Positions 8,945-18,877 of a DNA stretch of 64,000 bases are shown in pieces (position 1 is the stretch's first letter; each line of letters begins with the position of its first letter). The stretch lies in NCBI RefSeq assembly GCF_004358095.2, contig NZ_SMZJ02000004.1, forward strand, positions 314-64,313, in the 5' to 3' direction. The DNA is from Seonamhaeicola sediminis (GTDB taxonomy: Bacteria; Bacteroidota; Bacteroidia; Flavobacteriales; Flavobacteriaceae). Below the pieces are notes generated by a model. It was not told where the DNA came from, made no database searches, and saw nothing but the letters and a program-made list of their open reading frames with translations. Both the position numbers and the translations under genes were made by a program.

Positions 8945-9787
8945 ATGATAAATTTTAATGGAAATATTTTAGAGAGTAACAAAAAACTTTCACTAGAAAA
9001 TAGAGGGTTTGCCTACGGAGATGCACTTTTTGAAACTATAAAAGTAAGCCACAGTAAAGTGTTGTTTTTAGAAGATCATTATTTTAGATTAATGGCCTCA
9101 ATGCGTATTATGCGTATGGAAATTCCAATGAATTTCACTATGGAATACATGGAGGAGCAAATACTCATGACTATTGAAGCTAATGGATTTTCTAAATCTG
9201 CTGCCAGAGCAAAACTTACCGTGTTTAGAGATTCTGATGGGTTATATACACCAAATTCAAATGATATTGGATTTATTATTTCTGTAAAGCAAATTAATGA
9301 CGAATTTTACGTGTTAAATGATAGTTTTTATGAAGTTGATTTGTTTAAAGATTATTATGTGTCACCAAGTTTATTATCAACATTAAAAACTAATAACAAA
9401 GCTTTAAATGTTGTTGGAAGTATTTTTGCTAAAGAAAATAAGTTAGATAATTGTCTGATTTTAAATACTAACAAGCATGTTATTGAAGCTCTAAATAGTA
9501 ACGTTTTTGTTGTAAAAGGAAATATTATTAAAACCCCACCAATTACTGATGGATGCTTAAAAGGCGTTATGCGTAAACAAATTATTGATATTCTTAAAAA
9601 AACAGAAGGTTATGAAATTATTGAAGCATCTGTTTCTCCTTTTGAACTTCAAAAAGCTGATGAGATTTTCATTACCAATGTTATCACAGGTATTCAGCCA
9701 ATATCAAAATATAGGAAAAAACTATTTAGTAGTGATGTCTCTAAAAAATTAATAGGTAAACTAAACGTAACAATTAGACTAAACTAG
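8945..9787 (+). CDS. Class IV PLP-dependent aminotransferase (IlvE/PabC family)
   Basis: This 280-residue fold-type IV enzyme is either a branched-chain or D-amino acid transaminase or an aminodeoxychorismate lyase. It shows RGFAYGDALFETIKV near residue 20, a LKTNNKALNVVGSIFAKEN block around 145 that should hold the PLP lysine, EALNSNVFVVKGN, and the PPITDGCLKGVMRK loop typical of the family. The start codon directly follows the T-run of a terminator, so there is no Shine-Dalgarno sequence. Reading by eye cannot separate the IlvE and PabC functions; many flavobacterial genomes carry several such paralogues. The 3' end overlaps the end of the convergent yqgE-like gene by 4 bases. Confidence 0.85.
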   Translation: MINFNGNILESNKKLSLENRGFAYGDALFETIKVSHSKVLFLEDHYFRLMASMRIMRMEIPMNFTMEYMEEQILMTIEANGFSKSAARAKLTVFRDSDGLYTPNSNDIGFIISVKQINDEFYVLNDSFYEVDLFKDYYVSPSLLSTLKTNNKALNVVGSIFAKENKLDNCLILNTNKHVIEALNSNVFVVKGNIIKTPPITDGCLKGVMRKQIIDILKKTEGYEIIEASVSPFELQKADEIFITNVITGIQPISKYRKKLFSSDVSKKLIGKLNVTIRLN

Positions 9788-10344
9788 TTATAGTTTGGAT
9801 TTTCTGGAGCATTAGACCAAATGCTATATTCACCACCAAATTCCAACATTTTTTCTTTCCAAAAAGATTTGTAGTCTTTTTCAATGATGTTCTGTTTGTA
9901 AACATTCTCAGCAATTACCCAAGAATTTGCTTTAAGTTCATTCTCTAGCTGAGAGGCATCCCATCCAGAATAGCCTAAAAAGAATTTTAAATCGGTTTCC
10001 TTAATATTGCCTGCTTCTATGAGTTCAACCACCCTTTTAAAATCGCCACCCCAGTAAATCCCAAGAGAAATTTCAATACTATCTGGTATTAGATCTGGAA
10101 TTTTATGGATAAAATATAAGTTATCCTGTTCAACAGGTCCGCCATTATAAACTTTAAAGTTGGCTTCAATTTCAGGAACCAATTCATTAATAGAATAATC
10201 TAGAGGTTTGTTGAGAATAAAACCAATAGAACCTTCTTCTGAATGGTCTGCAATGAGAACAATAGATCTATTAAAAGACACGTCTCCAATTATGGAAGGT
10301 TCTGCTATTAATAAATCTCCTTTTTTAGGTGTTGTTGTTGTCAT
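9784..10344 (-). CDS. YqgE/AlgH family protein (UPF0301)
   Basis: The 186-residue product matches the YqgE/AlgH family from end to end: KGDLLIAEPSIIGDVSFNRS at the N-terminus, GSIGFILNKPL, the YNGGPVEQDNLYFIHK signature, and GYSGWDASQLENELKANSW near the C-terminus. The protein is cytosolic and small. The biochemical role of the family is not established, although links to transcription regulation have been proposed in Pseudomonas. The gene stands alone on the minus strand, downstream of the HU gene and its terminator. Confidence 0.92.
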   Translation of the reverse strand: MTTTTPKKGDLLIAEPSIIGDVSFNRSIVLIADHSEEGSIGFILNKPLDYSINELVPEIEANFKVYNGGPVEQDNLYFIHKIPDLIPDSIEISLGIYWGGDFKRVVELIEAGNIKETDLKFFLGYSGWDASQLENELKANSWVIAENVYKQNIIEKDYKSFWKEKMLEFGGEYSIWSNAPENPNYN

Positions 10345-10412
10345 GCTTTGAGGAATTAATAACTAAATCTAATATTTATTTATTAAAAAAGCAACTTTTA
10401 ACATAGGAGCAC

Positions 10413-10446
10413 AAAAAAAGCCTTCAAAATTTTTGAAGGCTTTTTA
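10413..10446 (-). terminator. Terminator of the HU gene
   Basis: GCCTTCA at 10420-10426 pairs with TGAAGGC at 10434-10440, extended by A-T pairs, with a U-tract on the minus strand. The T-run on the plus side could also make it work in that direction. Confidence 0.88.
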
Positions 10447-10465
10447 AAGTATATTGAGTAACTAA

Positions 10466-10738
10466 TTAGTTAACTGCACTTGATAAATCTGCACCAGCTT
10501 TAAACTTAACAACGTTTTTAGCTTTGATTTTGATTGTCTCACCAGTTTGAGGATTTCTTCCTTCTCTAGCAGCTCTTTTAGAAACTGACCAAGAACCAAA
10601 TCCTACTAAAGAAACGCGGTTACCTTTTTGTAAAGCGCCTTCAATTTCAATAATTGCACACTCTAAAGCTTTTTTAGCAGCTGCTTTAGTGATTCCTGCA
10701 TGTTCTGCCATTGCATCGATTAAATCTGTTTTGTTCAT
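10466..10738 (-). CDS. HU family DNA-binding protein
   Basis: The 90-residue nucleoid protein has the standard length and motifs. MNKTDLIDAMAEHAGITKAA forms the helical N-terminus, VSLVGFGSWSV the core strand, and the DNA-binding arm includes REGRNPQTGETIKI with the minor-groove-intercalating Pro. KNVVKFKAGADLSSAVN closes the fold. It bends and compacts DNA as a homo- or heterodimer. It has its own consensus promoter and terminator, fitting an abundant monocistronic transcript. Confidence 0.97.
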   Translation of the reverse strand: MNKTDLIDAMAEHAGITKAAAKKALECAIIEIEGALQKGNRVSLVGFGSWSVSKRAAREGRNPQTGETIKIKAKNVVKFKAGADLSSAVN

Positions 10739-10793
10739 AATATAAAATTTAATTATTAATAAATTGGTTAAACATTTTTTGTTAAATCCTCTA

Positions 10794-10823
10794 CAAATTT
10801 ATACGGATTATGCAATCACGCAA
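10794..10823 (-). promoter_or_regulatory. Promoter of the HU gene
   Basis: On the minus strand TTG (10823-10821), a 19-base spacer and TAAATTTG (10801-10794) match the Bacteroidota consensus. The leader would be about 50 bases. Confidence 0.75.
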
Positions 10824-10927
10824 GTAATAGCAAGGGAAATGCACGTATTTGTTGATAACTTAAGTCTTTTGTTAATAAAGGATATGTATTTCATCGAAGT
10901 TTTTGAAATAACAGTAGAATCAAGGGT

Positions 10928-11875
10928 TCAGCGCATTTTAGCATTTGGTTTAAACGTATAGCCATTTAATAGCGATTTTATATCCATGGTACGCTTACCA
11001 GGAAGTTTCATTTCTTTTATGTTAATATACCCATTTGAGACACAAACTTTTAATTCTTTTTTGTTTGAAATTATAGAGCCTATTGTTTCAGAATGTGATA
11101 AAATTTCTTTTTCAGCTTCATAAATTTTAACATCTAATTCTTCCTCACCGTTTAATAAAGAGCACCAAGCTGCTGGATAAGGACTCAAGCCTCTTATTAA
11201 ATTATAAATGTTATCAATGGAGTCATTCCAATCTATTTTACAATTATCTCTATTTAGTTTATAAGCCGTTTTAATACCATCTGTATCAACTTGTGGTTTC
11301 GTTTTTACATGGCCATTTTTAATTAAAGCAACGGTTTTTAAAATAAGTTTACTTCCTATTGTCATTAATTTATCATGTAAACTTCCAGCATTTTCTTCAG
11401 GATGTATATCAACTTCCTCTTGAAGAATCATTTCACCAGTATCAATTTTTTCATCAATAAAGAAGGTAGATACTCCTGTTTTGGTTTCACCATTAATTAT
11501 GGCCCAATTAATAGGAGCTGCACCACGGTAATTAGGTAAAAGGGAGGCATGGAGATTGAAAGTGCCATATTGTGGCATTTGCCATACCACCTTTGGCAAC
11601 ATTCTAAAAGCTACCACAATTTGTAGATTAACGTTAAGACTTTTTAATTCTTCTAAAAATTCTTCACTTTTAAGGTTTGTTGGCTGTAGAATATTAAGGT
11701 TATTTTCTTTAGAATACTTTTTTACGGCACTTTCATTTAGCTTTCTGCCTCTTCCTGCAGGTTTATCAGGTGCTGTAATAACACCAACAACGTTATATTG
11801 ATTATCTACTAATGCTTTTAGAGAGGCCACTGCAAAATCTGGTGTGCCCATAAAAACAATCCTTAAGTCCTTCAT
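10928..11875 (-). CDS. fmt: Methionyl-tRNA formyltransferase
   Basis: This 315-residue enzyme formylates initiator Met-tRNA using 10-formyl-tetrahydrofolate. The N-terminal Rossmann-like domain starts RIVFMGTPDFAVASLKAL. The folate-binding signature NLHASLLPNYRGAAPINWAI (near 107-126) carries the catalytic Asn-His pair, and FIDEKIDTGEMI follows. The C-terminal domain from about 205 contains LNRDNCKIDW and IRGLSPYPAAWC. It is 2 bp downstream of recQ on the minus strand and probably cotranscribed with it. Confidence 0.97.
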   Translation of the reverse strand: MKDLRIVFMGTPDFAVASLKALVDNQYNVVGVITAPDKPAGRGRKLNESAVKKYSKENNLNILQPTNLKSEEFLEELKSLNVNLQIVVAFRMLPKVVWQMPQYGTFNLHASLLPNYRGAAPINWAIINGETKTGVSTFFIDEKIDTGEMILQEEVDIHPEENAGSLHDKLMTIGSKLILKTVALIKNGHVKTKPQVDTDGIKTAYKLNRDNCKIDWNDSIDNIYNLIRGLSPYPAAWCSLLNGEEELDVKIYEAEKEILSHSETIGSIISNKKELKVCVSNGYINIKEMKLPGKRTMDIKSLLNGYTFKPNAKMR

Positions 11876-11877
11876 TA

Positions 11878-13776
11878 TTAATTTAATTTATAAGTGTTTG
11901 TAGGTGTAATACCTATAATATTATGCTCTAGTAAAAGTTTTAAAACAGTTTTTAAGTCTTTTTCAGAACAGTTTAAACTAGCAACGAGTGCACGTGATGA
12001 TAAATCGTTTGTTTTTAAGAGTTCAATAATACGGTTTTTCAAAGTTGAAATGTCAACTTTTGAAGTCTTTTTTTGAGATGATATACACACCGAACAAATT
12101 CCACAAGTTTCTAAATCTTTTTCACCAAAATAGGAGAGTAGCTGCATACTTTTACAAAGGCTATCATTTTCAACGTAATTAAGCATAGCTTTAACTTGAT
12201 GCTGTTTTATTTTATTTTGTTGTTCAATTATTGCAGCAATTCTATTGATGGTTTTGTCATCTTCTCTTGGTTCAATAAAAGTTATTTGTGCATCGGTTTT
12301 AGCTAAGTTTAAAGTAATGACTTGGTCTTTTTCTAGTCTTTTTAAAGCGTTAATTAACGATACTTCTGTTACTGATGCTTTTTCAGATATTTTTAAGGTG
12401 TTTATTTTGGTTTCGTAATCAAATATACCGCCATACATTCTCAACATAGATTTTACAATTAAGTTTAAATCTGTATGATTATCTAAATAATCAAAAATAG
12501 CTGTGTTTGGCATAATAAATTGAGCGGTTACTTTATTTTTAAACTGCTTAGAAAGGTTGATAACGCTATTGCGGTCTAATAGTTGTAAAGCGTTGTAGCA
12601 TAAAATAGTACCAAACTGGTAAGTTTTACAAAACGCATTAAAGTTGAAATCGTGGGTGGTGTAGGCACCTTCACCATAAGATATTTGAAAGTAGTTACAC
12701 AATTTTCTGTACACTTGTTTTACAAAATCTACAGTGGGTAGTACTTTTAAAAATTGGTTTTTCACCAATTGAGCATCAGTATTGTTTTTTAAAATAACCG
12801 CAAAGGCTTTTTCACCATTTCTTCCTACTCTTCCGGCCTCTTGAAAGTAACTTTCAATACTTTCAGGTAAATTTATGTGTATTACAGTTTTTACATCGGG
12901 TTTATCAATGCCCATTCCAAAGGCATTGGTAGCTACCATGACCTGTTTTTGATTGTTTAACCAAGCAGACATATTAGATTCTTTTTCTTCGTTAGAAAGT
13001 CCACCATGGTAATACGTAGCAGTAATATTTTTCAATTCTAAAAACTGACTAACTTCCAAAGTCATTTTCCTATTTCTTACATATATGATAGAAGACTGCG
13101 TGTATTTTTTTAAAATGGTTTCTAACCTGTAATACTTATCATTTTCATGATACACCATGTACCCAATATTGGGTCTTAAAAAAGATTGCCTAAATATTTT
13201 GGGTTGAATAAAATCTAGTTCCTTAATAATATCCTCAACTACTTCTGTTTTTGCAGAAGCCGTTAAGGCAACTATATTTACAGATGGTTGAAGTCTACGT
13301 AACAAACTAATATTCTTATATGCAGGTCTAAAATCATTGCCCCATTGAGAGATACAGTGTGCTTCATCAACAGCAATTAAATTCACGTGCATTTGCCTTA
13401 TTCTATCTTGAACTAATTCTTGCTGTAAACGTTCTGGAGACAAGTATAAAAATTTATAATTTCCGTAAATACAATTGTCTAAAAGCGTATCTAAATCATT
13501 AAAGGAAATACCACTTGTAATAGCCAAGGCTTTAATACCCTTGTTGTTTAAATTTTGAACTTGGTCTTTCATTAAAGCGATAAGAGGCGAAATAACAATA
13601 CAAATACCTTCTTTAACTAGAGCAGGTATTTGATAACACAATGATTTTCCGCCACCCGTTGGTAAAAGCACAAAAGTGTCCTCACCTTCAATAACCGCAT
13701 TGATAATAGCTTCTTGATTGTTTTTAAACGAAGTGAATTTCCAATAGCGCTCTAATATGTTAATAGGTTGAACCAT
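11878..13776 (-). CDS. recQ: ATP-dependent DNA helicase, RecQ family
   Basis: The 632-residue superfamily 2 helicase unwinds DNA in the 3'-5' direction during recombination and fork repair. Walker A is LLPTGGGKSLCYQIPAL (near residue 37), the Walker B box is DEAHCISQWG, and motifs V and VI are MGIDKPDVKTVIH and QEAGRVGRNG. A Cys cluster near 555 (LCKSM, then CGICSVC) fits the RecQ zinc domain although it is spaced unlike E. coli RecQ. The C-terminal 70 residues look like a small winged-helix region, and I see no HRDC domain. It may therefore be the shorter of two RecQ paralogues. It lies in a tight run with fmt (2 bp) and an NTPase gene (8 bp). Confidence 0.93.
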   Translation of the reverse strand: MVQPINILERYWKFTSFKNNQEAIINAVIEGEDTFVLLPTGGGKSLCYQIPALVKEGICIVISPLIALMKDQVQNLNNKGIKALAITSGISFNDLDTLLDNCIYGNYKFLYLSPERLQQELVQDRIRQMHVNLIAVDEAHCISQWGNDFRPAYKNISLLRRLQPSVNIVALTASAKTEVVEDIIKELDFIQPKIFRQSFLRPNIGYMVYHENDKYYRLETILKKYTQSSIIYVRNRKMTLEVSQFLELKNITATYYHGGLSNEEKESNMSAWLNNQKQVMVATNAFGMGIDKPDVKTVIHINLPESIESYFQEAGRVGRNGEKAFAVILKNNTDAQLVKNQFLKVLPTVDFVKQVYRKLCNYFQISYGEGAYTTHDFNFNAFCKTYQFGTILCYNALQLLDRNSVINLSKQFKNKVTAQFIMPNTAIFDYLDNHTDLNLIVKSMLRMYGGIFDYETKINTLKISEKASVTEVSLINALKRLEKDQVITLNLAKTDAQITFIEPREDDKTINRIAAIIEQQNKIKQHQVKAMLNYVENDSLCKSMQLLSYFGEKDLETCGICSVCISSQKKTSKVDISTLKNRIIELLKTNDLSSRALVASLNCSEKDLKTVLKLLLEHNIIGITPTNTYKLN

Positions 13777-13784
13777 GTAGTTTC

Positions 13785-14381
13785 TTATAACGCATTTATA
13801 ATAAAATCAGTACGTTCTTTAACCGTTCCAAAAGGTACATCAATTAAATTGTAGTTATAAGATTGATAAGTGTGTAAAAGGTGATTGTGAATTTTAAGCA
13901 CTTGTTCAAAGTTTTCGTAGCGTTCATTGTCACTTTTGTAAATAGCCTCCCAAGGGCTTAAAATAAAAGCAGCGTCATAAACACTAGTATTACAAACATC
14001 TATAAAACTTTTGGGGTAGCTATCACCAATATAATCCATGTAGGCTAATACATCATGAACACCTCGGTCTAAAAACACAATGTTAGATTCAGATGTTGAA
14101 GCTTTAATATATTGTTTGTGTCTACCATTTAAAAGACGCTCGCTAAACAATAATGGGTTTTTTAGAAAAAGTTGGTCAATGCCTTTCTTTTGAGCCTCAA
14201 GAGTTACCTGTCTAGAAATTTCTTCAAAGCAAATAAAACCTTGTTTTTTAAGTTCACTAATAAGTGTAGATTTTCCGGTTCCAGGTCCTCCGGTTATAAC
14301 AACTTTTTTTGCTCCCAACAGTAAAATTTTAGTGTAAAAATCGGAATTTAGAATCGATAAAAAAAATGGAATTATAATCAA
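13785..14381 (-). CDS. AAA-type small NTPase (NadR kinase-like)
   Basis: This protein has a P-loop VVITGGPGTGKSTL, a FEEISRQV block and a FLDRGVHDVLAYMDYIG Walker-B-like segment, as in small AAA_28 or nicotinamide-riboside-kinase-like ATPases. The ATG at 14381 adds a hydrophobic stretch of about 21 residues before the conserved part. A TTG at 14318-14316 (giving MGAKKVVITGG) would place the P-loop where homologues have it, and I suspect it is the true start. The gene precedes recQ and fmt in one transcript. The substrate is unknown. Confidence 0.75.
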   Translation of the reverse strand: MIIIPFFLSILNSDFYTKILLLGAKKVVITGGPGTGKSTLISELKKQGFICFEEISRQVTLEAQKKGIDQLFLKNPLLFSERLLNGRHKQYIKASTSESNIVFLDRGVHDVLAYMDYIGDSYPKSFIDVCNTSVYDAAFILSPWEAIYKSDNERYENFEQVLKIHNHLLHTYQSYNYNLIDVPFGTVKERTDFIINAL

Positions 14382-14608
14382 TAAAATTAAAATTATGGTT
14401 CAAATCTGTTGAGAAAATGGTTTTGATTGTTAAAGGTTACATGAAACATTACAAAAAGAATACAATGAATTTATAAAAGTGAATGTTTCTTACATAGAAA
14501 CTAAATTTTAAAAAAAACAAAAATATAGTCTTGCTGCAGTAACCACTTTCGTTAGTAAATGATTTTTTTTATTGGTTTTATATAAGTTTCTCAATAAAAA
14601 AAATCATG

Positions 14609-14616
14609 TACTTTTG
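14609..14616 (+). promoter_or_regulatory. Putative -7 element for the DUF493 gene
   Basis: TACTTTTG fits TANNTTTG. TTTC at 14587-14590 with an 18-base spacer is an imperfect -33. The leader would be about 14 bases. Confidence 0.5.
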
Positions 14617-14633
14617 CAGCATATAAAATTGCT

Positions 14634-14927
14634 ATGGGTTCATCACCAAAATCAGAAGAGTTTTACAATAAACTAAGAAACCAACTTTATGAAACCTCTA
14701 GTTGGCCAGCAGAATACTTGTATAAGTTTATTGTGAAGTCAGATAGTGAAAAATTAGCTAAATTAGAGGCTATATTTGATAATATGGGAGCTGTAATTAA
14801 TACCGTTGAGTCTAAAAATGGCAACTATACAAGTGTTTCAGTAAACTTATTGATGAGAGATCCCAATGCCGTTATTGAAAAATATCAAGAAGTAGCAGAA
14901 AAAATTGAAGGTGTAATAAGTCTTTAG
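14634..14927 (+). CDS. DUF493 family protein (YbeD-like)
   Basis: The 97-residue ferredoxin-like ACT-type fold protein shows SWPAEYLYKFIVKSD, the hallmark start of DUF493, then VESKNGNYTSVSVNLLMRD and a terminal helix. E. coli YbeD is the family reference, and no reaction is known. It is the first gene of a plus-strand series with DUF4290 and murA, 66 bp before the DUF4290 gene. Confidence 0.85.
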   Translation: MGSSPKSEEFYNKLRNQLYETSSWPAEYLYKFIVKSDSEKLAKLEAIFDNMGAVINTVESKNGNYTSVSVNLLMRDPNAVIEKYQEVAEKIEGVISL

Positions 14928-14993
14928 AATTTTTTTGTATTTTGCACAAGCATAAATAACTACGTGCATAATTTTTAATTCCACACATTTATT

Positions 14994-15629
14994 TTGACAA
15001 ATACTTTAGAATACAATACAGAGCGTGAGCATTTAATTATACCAGAATATGGTCGCCACATGCAGAAAATGATTAATCAAGCTAAAGCTGTTAACAACAG
15101 AGATGAGCGAAACAAAATAGCTAAAGCCATTATTTCGGTAATGGGTAATATGCAGCCACATTTAAGAGACGTACCAGATTTTCAGCATAAACTTTGGGAT
15201 CAGCTATTCATCATGTCTAATTTTGAACTAGACGTAGATTCCCCTTTTGAAAAACCTACCAAGGAGTTGCTGTCTGAACGCCCTGAGCCTTTAAAATATC
15301 CTCAAAATCACCCAAAATATCGTTTCTACGGGAACAATATTAAAACAATGATAGACGTTGCCAATACATGGGAAGATGGTGAATTAAAGGAAGCTTTAAT
15401 ATACACCATTGCCAACCACATGAAAAAGTGTTTTTTAAATTGGAATAAAGACACTGTTGAGGATATAGTTATCTACGATCACTTGTTTGAATTGTCTGGT
15501 GGAAAAATTAATCTTAGAAATTCAGAAGAAAACTTATCAGAATCTTCAAGTTTAATGCGTGCTAAGAGTAAATACTCAGGAAAAAAAGGACATCATAAAA
15601 AACAAAGCAGACAGAGAAAACGTTATTAA
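14994..15629 (+). CDS. DUF4290 family protein, TTG start
   Basis: The frame opens with TTG at 14994 (read MTNTLEYNTEREHLIIPEYG), which fits the N-terminus typical of DUF4290. No ATG lies upstream in frame. The 211-residue protein is mostly helical, with YGRHMQKMINQA and an RYPxNHPKYRFYGNN-like stretch (KYPQNHPKYRFYGN). The tail is basic and Ser/Lys-rich (SKYSGKKGHHKKQSRQRKRY), which could bind RNA or ribosomes. The family is confined to Bacteroidota and has no assigned role. Its steady position before murA is known from related genomes. Confidence 0.82.
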   Translation: MTNTLEYNTEREHLIIPEYGRHMQKMINQAKAVNNRDERNKIAKAIISVMGNMQPHLRDVPDFQHKLWDQLFIMSNFELDVDSPFEKPTKELLSERPEPLKYPQNHPKYRFYGNNIKTMIDVANTWEDGELKEALIYTIANHMKKCFLNWNKDTVEDIVIYDHLFELSGGKINLRNSEENLSESSSLMRAKSKYSGKKGHHKKQSRQRKRY

Positions 15630-15730
15630 GTAAGACAATCTTTGTACAAGTTAACAAGACATTTAATAGGAAACTAATTTTGATTTTGGGGGTAGACCTC
15701 GAATGTTTAAACCTCGAAATTGAGTAGAGT

Positions 15731-17044
15731 ATGGGAGTATTTAAAATTGAAGGTGGTCATCAGCTAAAAGGAAGTATAAAACCACAGGGTGCTAAAAACG
15801 AGGCGTTACAAATATTATGTGCAGTTTTACTAACCCCCGAAAAAATTACCATAAATAACATACCCGATATTGTTGATGTTAATAAGCTAATAAGTTTATT
15901 AAAAAAACTAGGGGTAAAGGTAGTGCGCCTTTCTCAGGGTACTTATTCCTTTCAAGCAGACAACCTAAATTTAGAATACTTAGAATCGGACGAATTTAAA
16001 GTAGACGGAAGAGGATTACGTGGCTCTATAATGATAGTTGGTCCGTTACTAGCGCGTTTTGGTAGAGGTTATATTCCTAAGCCCGGAGGTGATAAGATTG
16101 GGCGCCGAAGATTAGATACACATTTTGAAGGATTCATTAAACTAGGAGCTAAATTTGGTTATAGTAAAGAAGATCAATTTTATGGTGTTGAAGCCAACAA
16201 ACTCAAAGGCGCATATATGCTTTTGGAAGAAGCCTCTGTTACAGGAACAGCCAATATAGTCATGGCAGCTGTTTTAGCAGAAGGCCAAACAACCATATAC
16301 AATGCGGCTTGTGAACCATATTTGCAGCAACTTTGTAAAATGCTAAACAGAATGGGAGCCATAATTAGTGGCGTGGGGTCTAATATGCTAATAATTGATG
16401 GTGTTGATAGCTTGGGAGGTACAGAGCATACCATGTTACCTGATATGATAGAAATTGGTAGTTGGATTGGTTTAGCAGCTATGACTAAGAGTGAATTGAC
16501 TATTAAGGATGTATCTTGGGATGATTTAGGTCTAATTCCTAATGTGTTTAGAAAATTGGGTATCACTGTCGAAAAACAAGGAGACGATATTCATATTCCT
16601 GCTCATACCAATGGATACGAAATTCAAAATTTTATTGATGGTTCTATTTTAACCATTTCAGATGCACCATGGCCTGGGTTTACACCAGATTTATTGAGTA
16701 TTATATTGGTAGTAGCTACTCAAGCGAGAGGTAGTGTTTTAATTCATCAAAAAATGTTTGAAAGCCGTTTGTTCTTCGTAGATAAACTTATTGACATGGG
16801 AGCAAAAATTATTTTATGTGATCCGCACAGAGCTACTGTTATTGGTCATGATTTTAAATCTACTTTGAAAGCTACAACAATGACATCGCCCGATATTCGT
16901 GCTGGGGTATCATTACTTATAGCAGCATTATCGGCTAAGGGAACATCAACCATAATGAATATTGAGCAAATTGACCGTGGTTACGAAAATATTGATGAAC
17001 GTTTACGAGCCATAGGAGCTCATATTGAGCGGATTGATGTGTAA
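15731..17044 (+). CDS. murA: UDP-N-acetylglucosamine 1-carboxyvinyltransferase (Asp-type)
   Basis: This 437-residue enzyme transfers enolpyruvyl from PEP to UDP-GlcNAc, the first committed step of peptidoglycan synthesis. KPQGAKNEALQILCA near the N-terminus contains the Lys-Asn pair that binds substrate. The catalytic loop is PKPGGDKIGRRRLD. The residue aligned with Cys115 of E. coli is Asp121, which predicts insensitivity to fosfomycin. RGLRGSIMIVGPLLARFG and GYENIDERLRAIGA are further conserved blocks. It follows DUF493 and DUF4290 after a 101-bp gap and precedes pyrG. Confidence 0.96.
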   Translation: MGVFKIEGGHQLKGSIKPQGAKNEALQILCAVLLTPEKITINNIPDIVDVNKLISLLKKLGVKVVRLSQGTYSFQADNLNLEYLESDEFKVDGRGLRGSIMIVGPLLARFGRGYIPKPGGDKIGRRRLDTHFEGFIKLGAKFGYSKEDQFYGVEANKLKGAYMLLEEASVTGTANIVMAAVLAEGQTTIYNAACEPYLQQLCKMLNRMGAIISGVGSNMLIIDGVDSLGGTEHTMLPDMIEIGSWIGLAAMTKSELTIKDVSWDDLGLIPNVFRKLGITVEKQGDDIHIPAHTNGYEIQNFIDGSILTISDAPWPGFTPDLLSIILVVATQARGSVLIHQKMFESRLFFVDKLIDMGAKIILCDPHRATVIGHDFKSTLKATTMTSPDIRAGVSLLIAALSAKGTSTIMNIEQIDRGYENIDERLRAIGAHIERIDV

Positions 17045-17121
17045 GTTCTATTTGTTTGGTGTTTGTTGAAAACTACCCTAAAATACTAAAAACTTATTCG
17101 GTAATAACTATTTTAATTTTG

Positions 17122-17129
17122 TAAATTTG
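17122..17129 (+). promoter_or_regulatory. Putative -7 element for pyrG
   Basis: TAAATTTG matches TANNTTTG and lies 20 bases before the ATG. The -33 region (TTCG at 17097-17100, spacing 21) is imperfect. The leader would be about 16 bases. Confidence 0.5.
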
Positions 17130-17140
17130 CCTGCGTTTAA

Positions 17141-18787
<1,647 letters not shown>

Positions 18788-18877
18788 AATTGGACAGTTT
18801 TTTGATTAATAATAAAACTTTGTAACAAATAAGATTTGTCATATTGAGTTTACGCTAAGAATGACACCAACTGAAAT

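Noticed and set aside
10764-10961. Open frame of 65 codons on the plus strand between HU and fmt
   Set aside because: It covers the HU promoter and the end of fmt, has no family resemblance and no promoter of its own.
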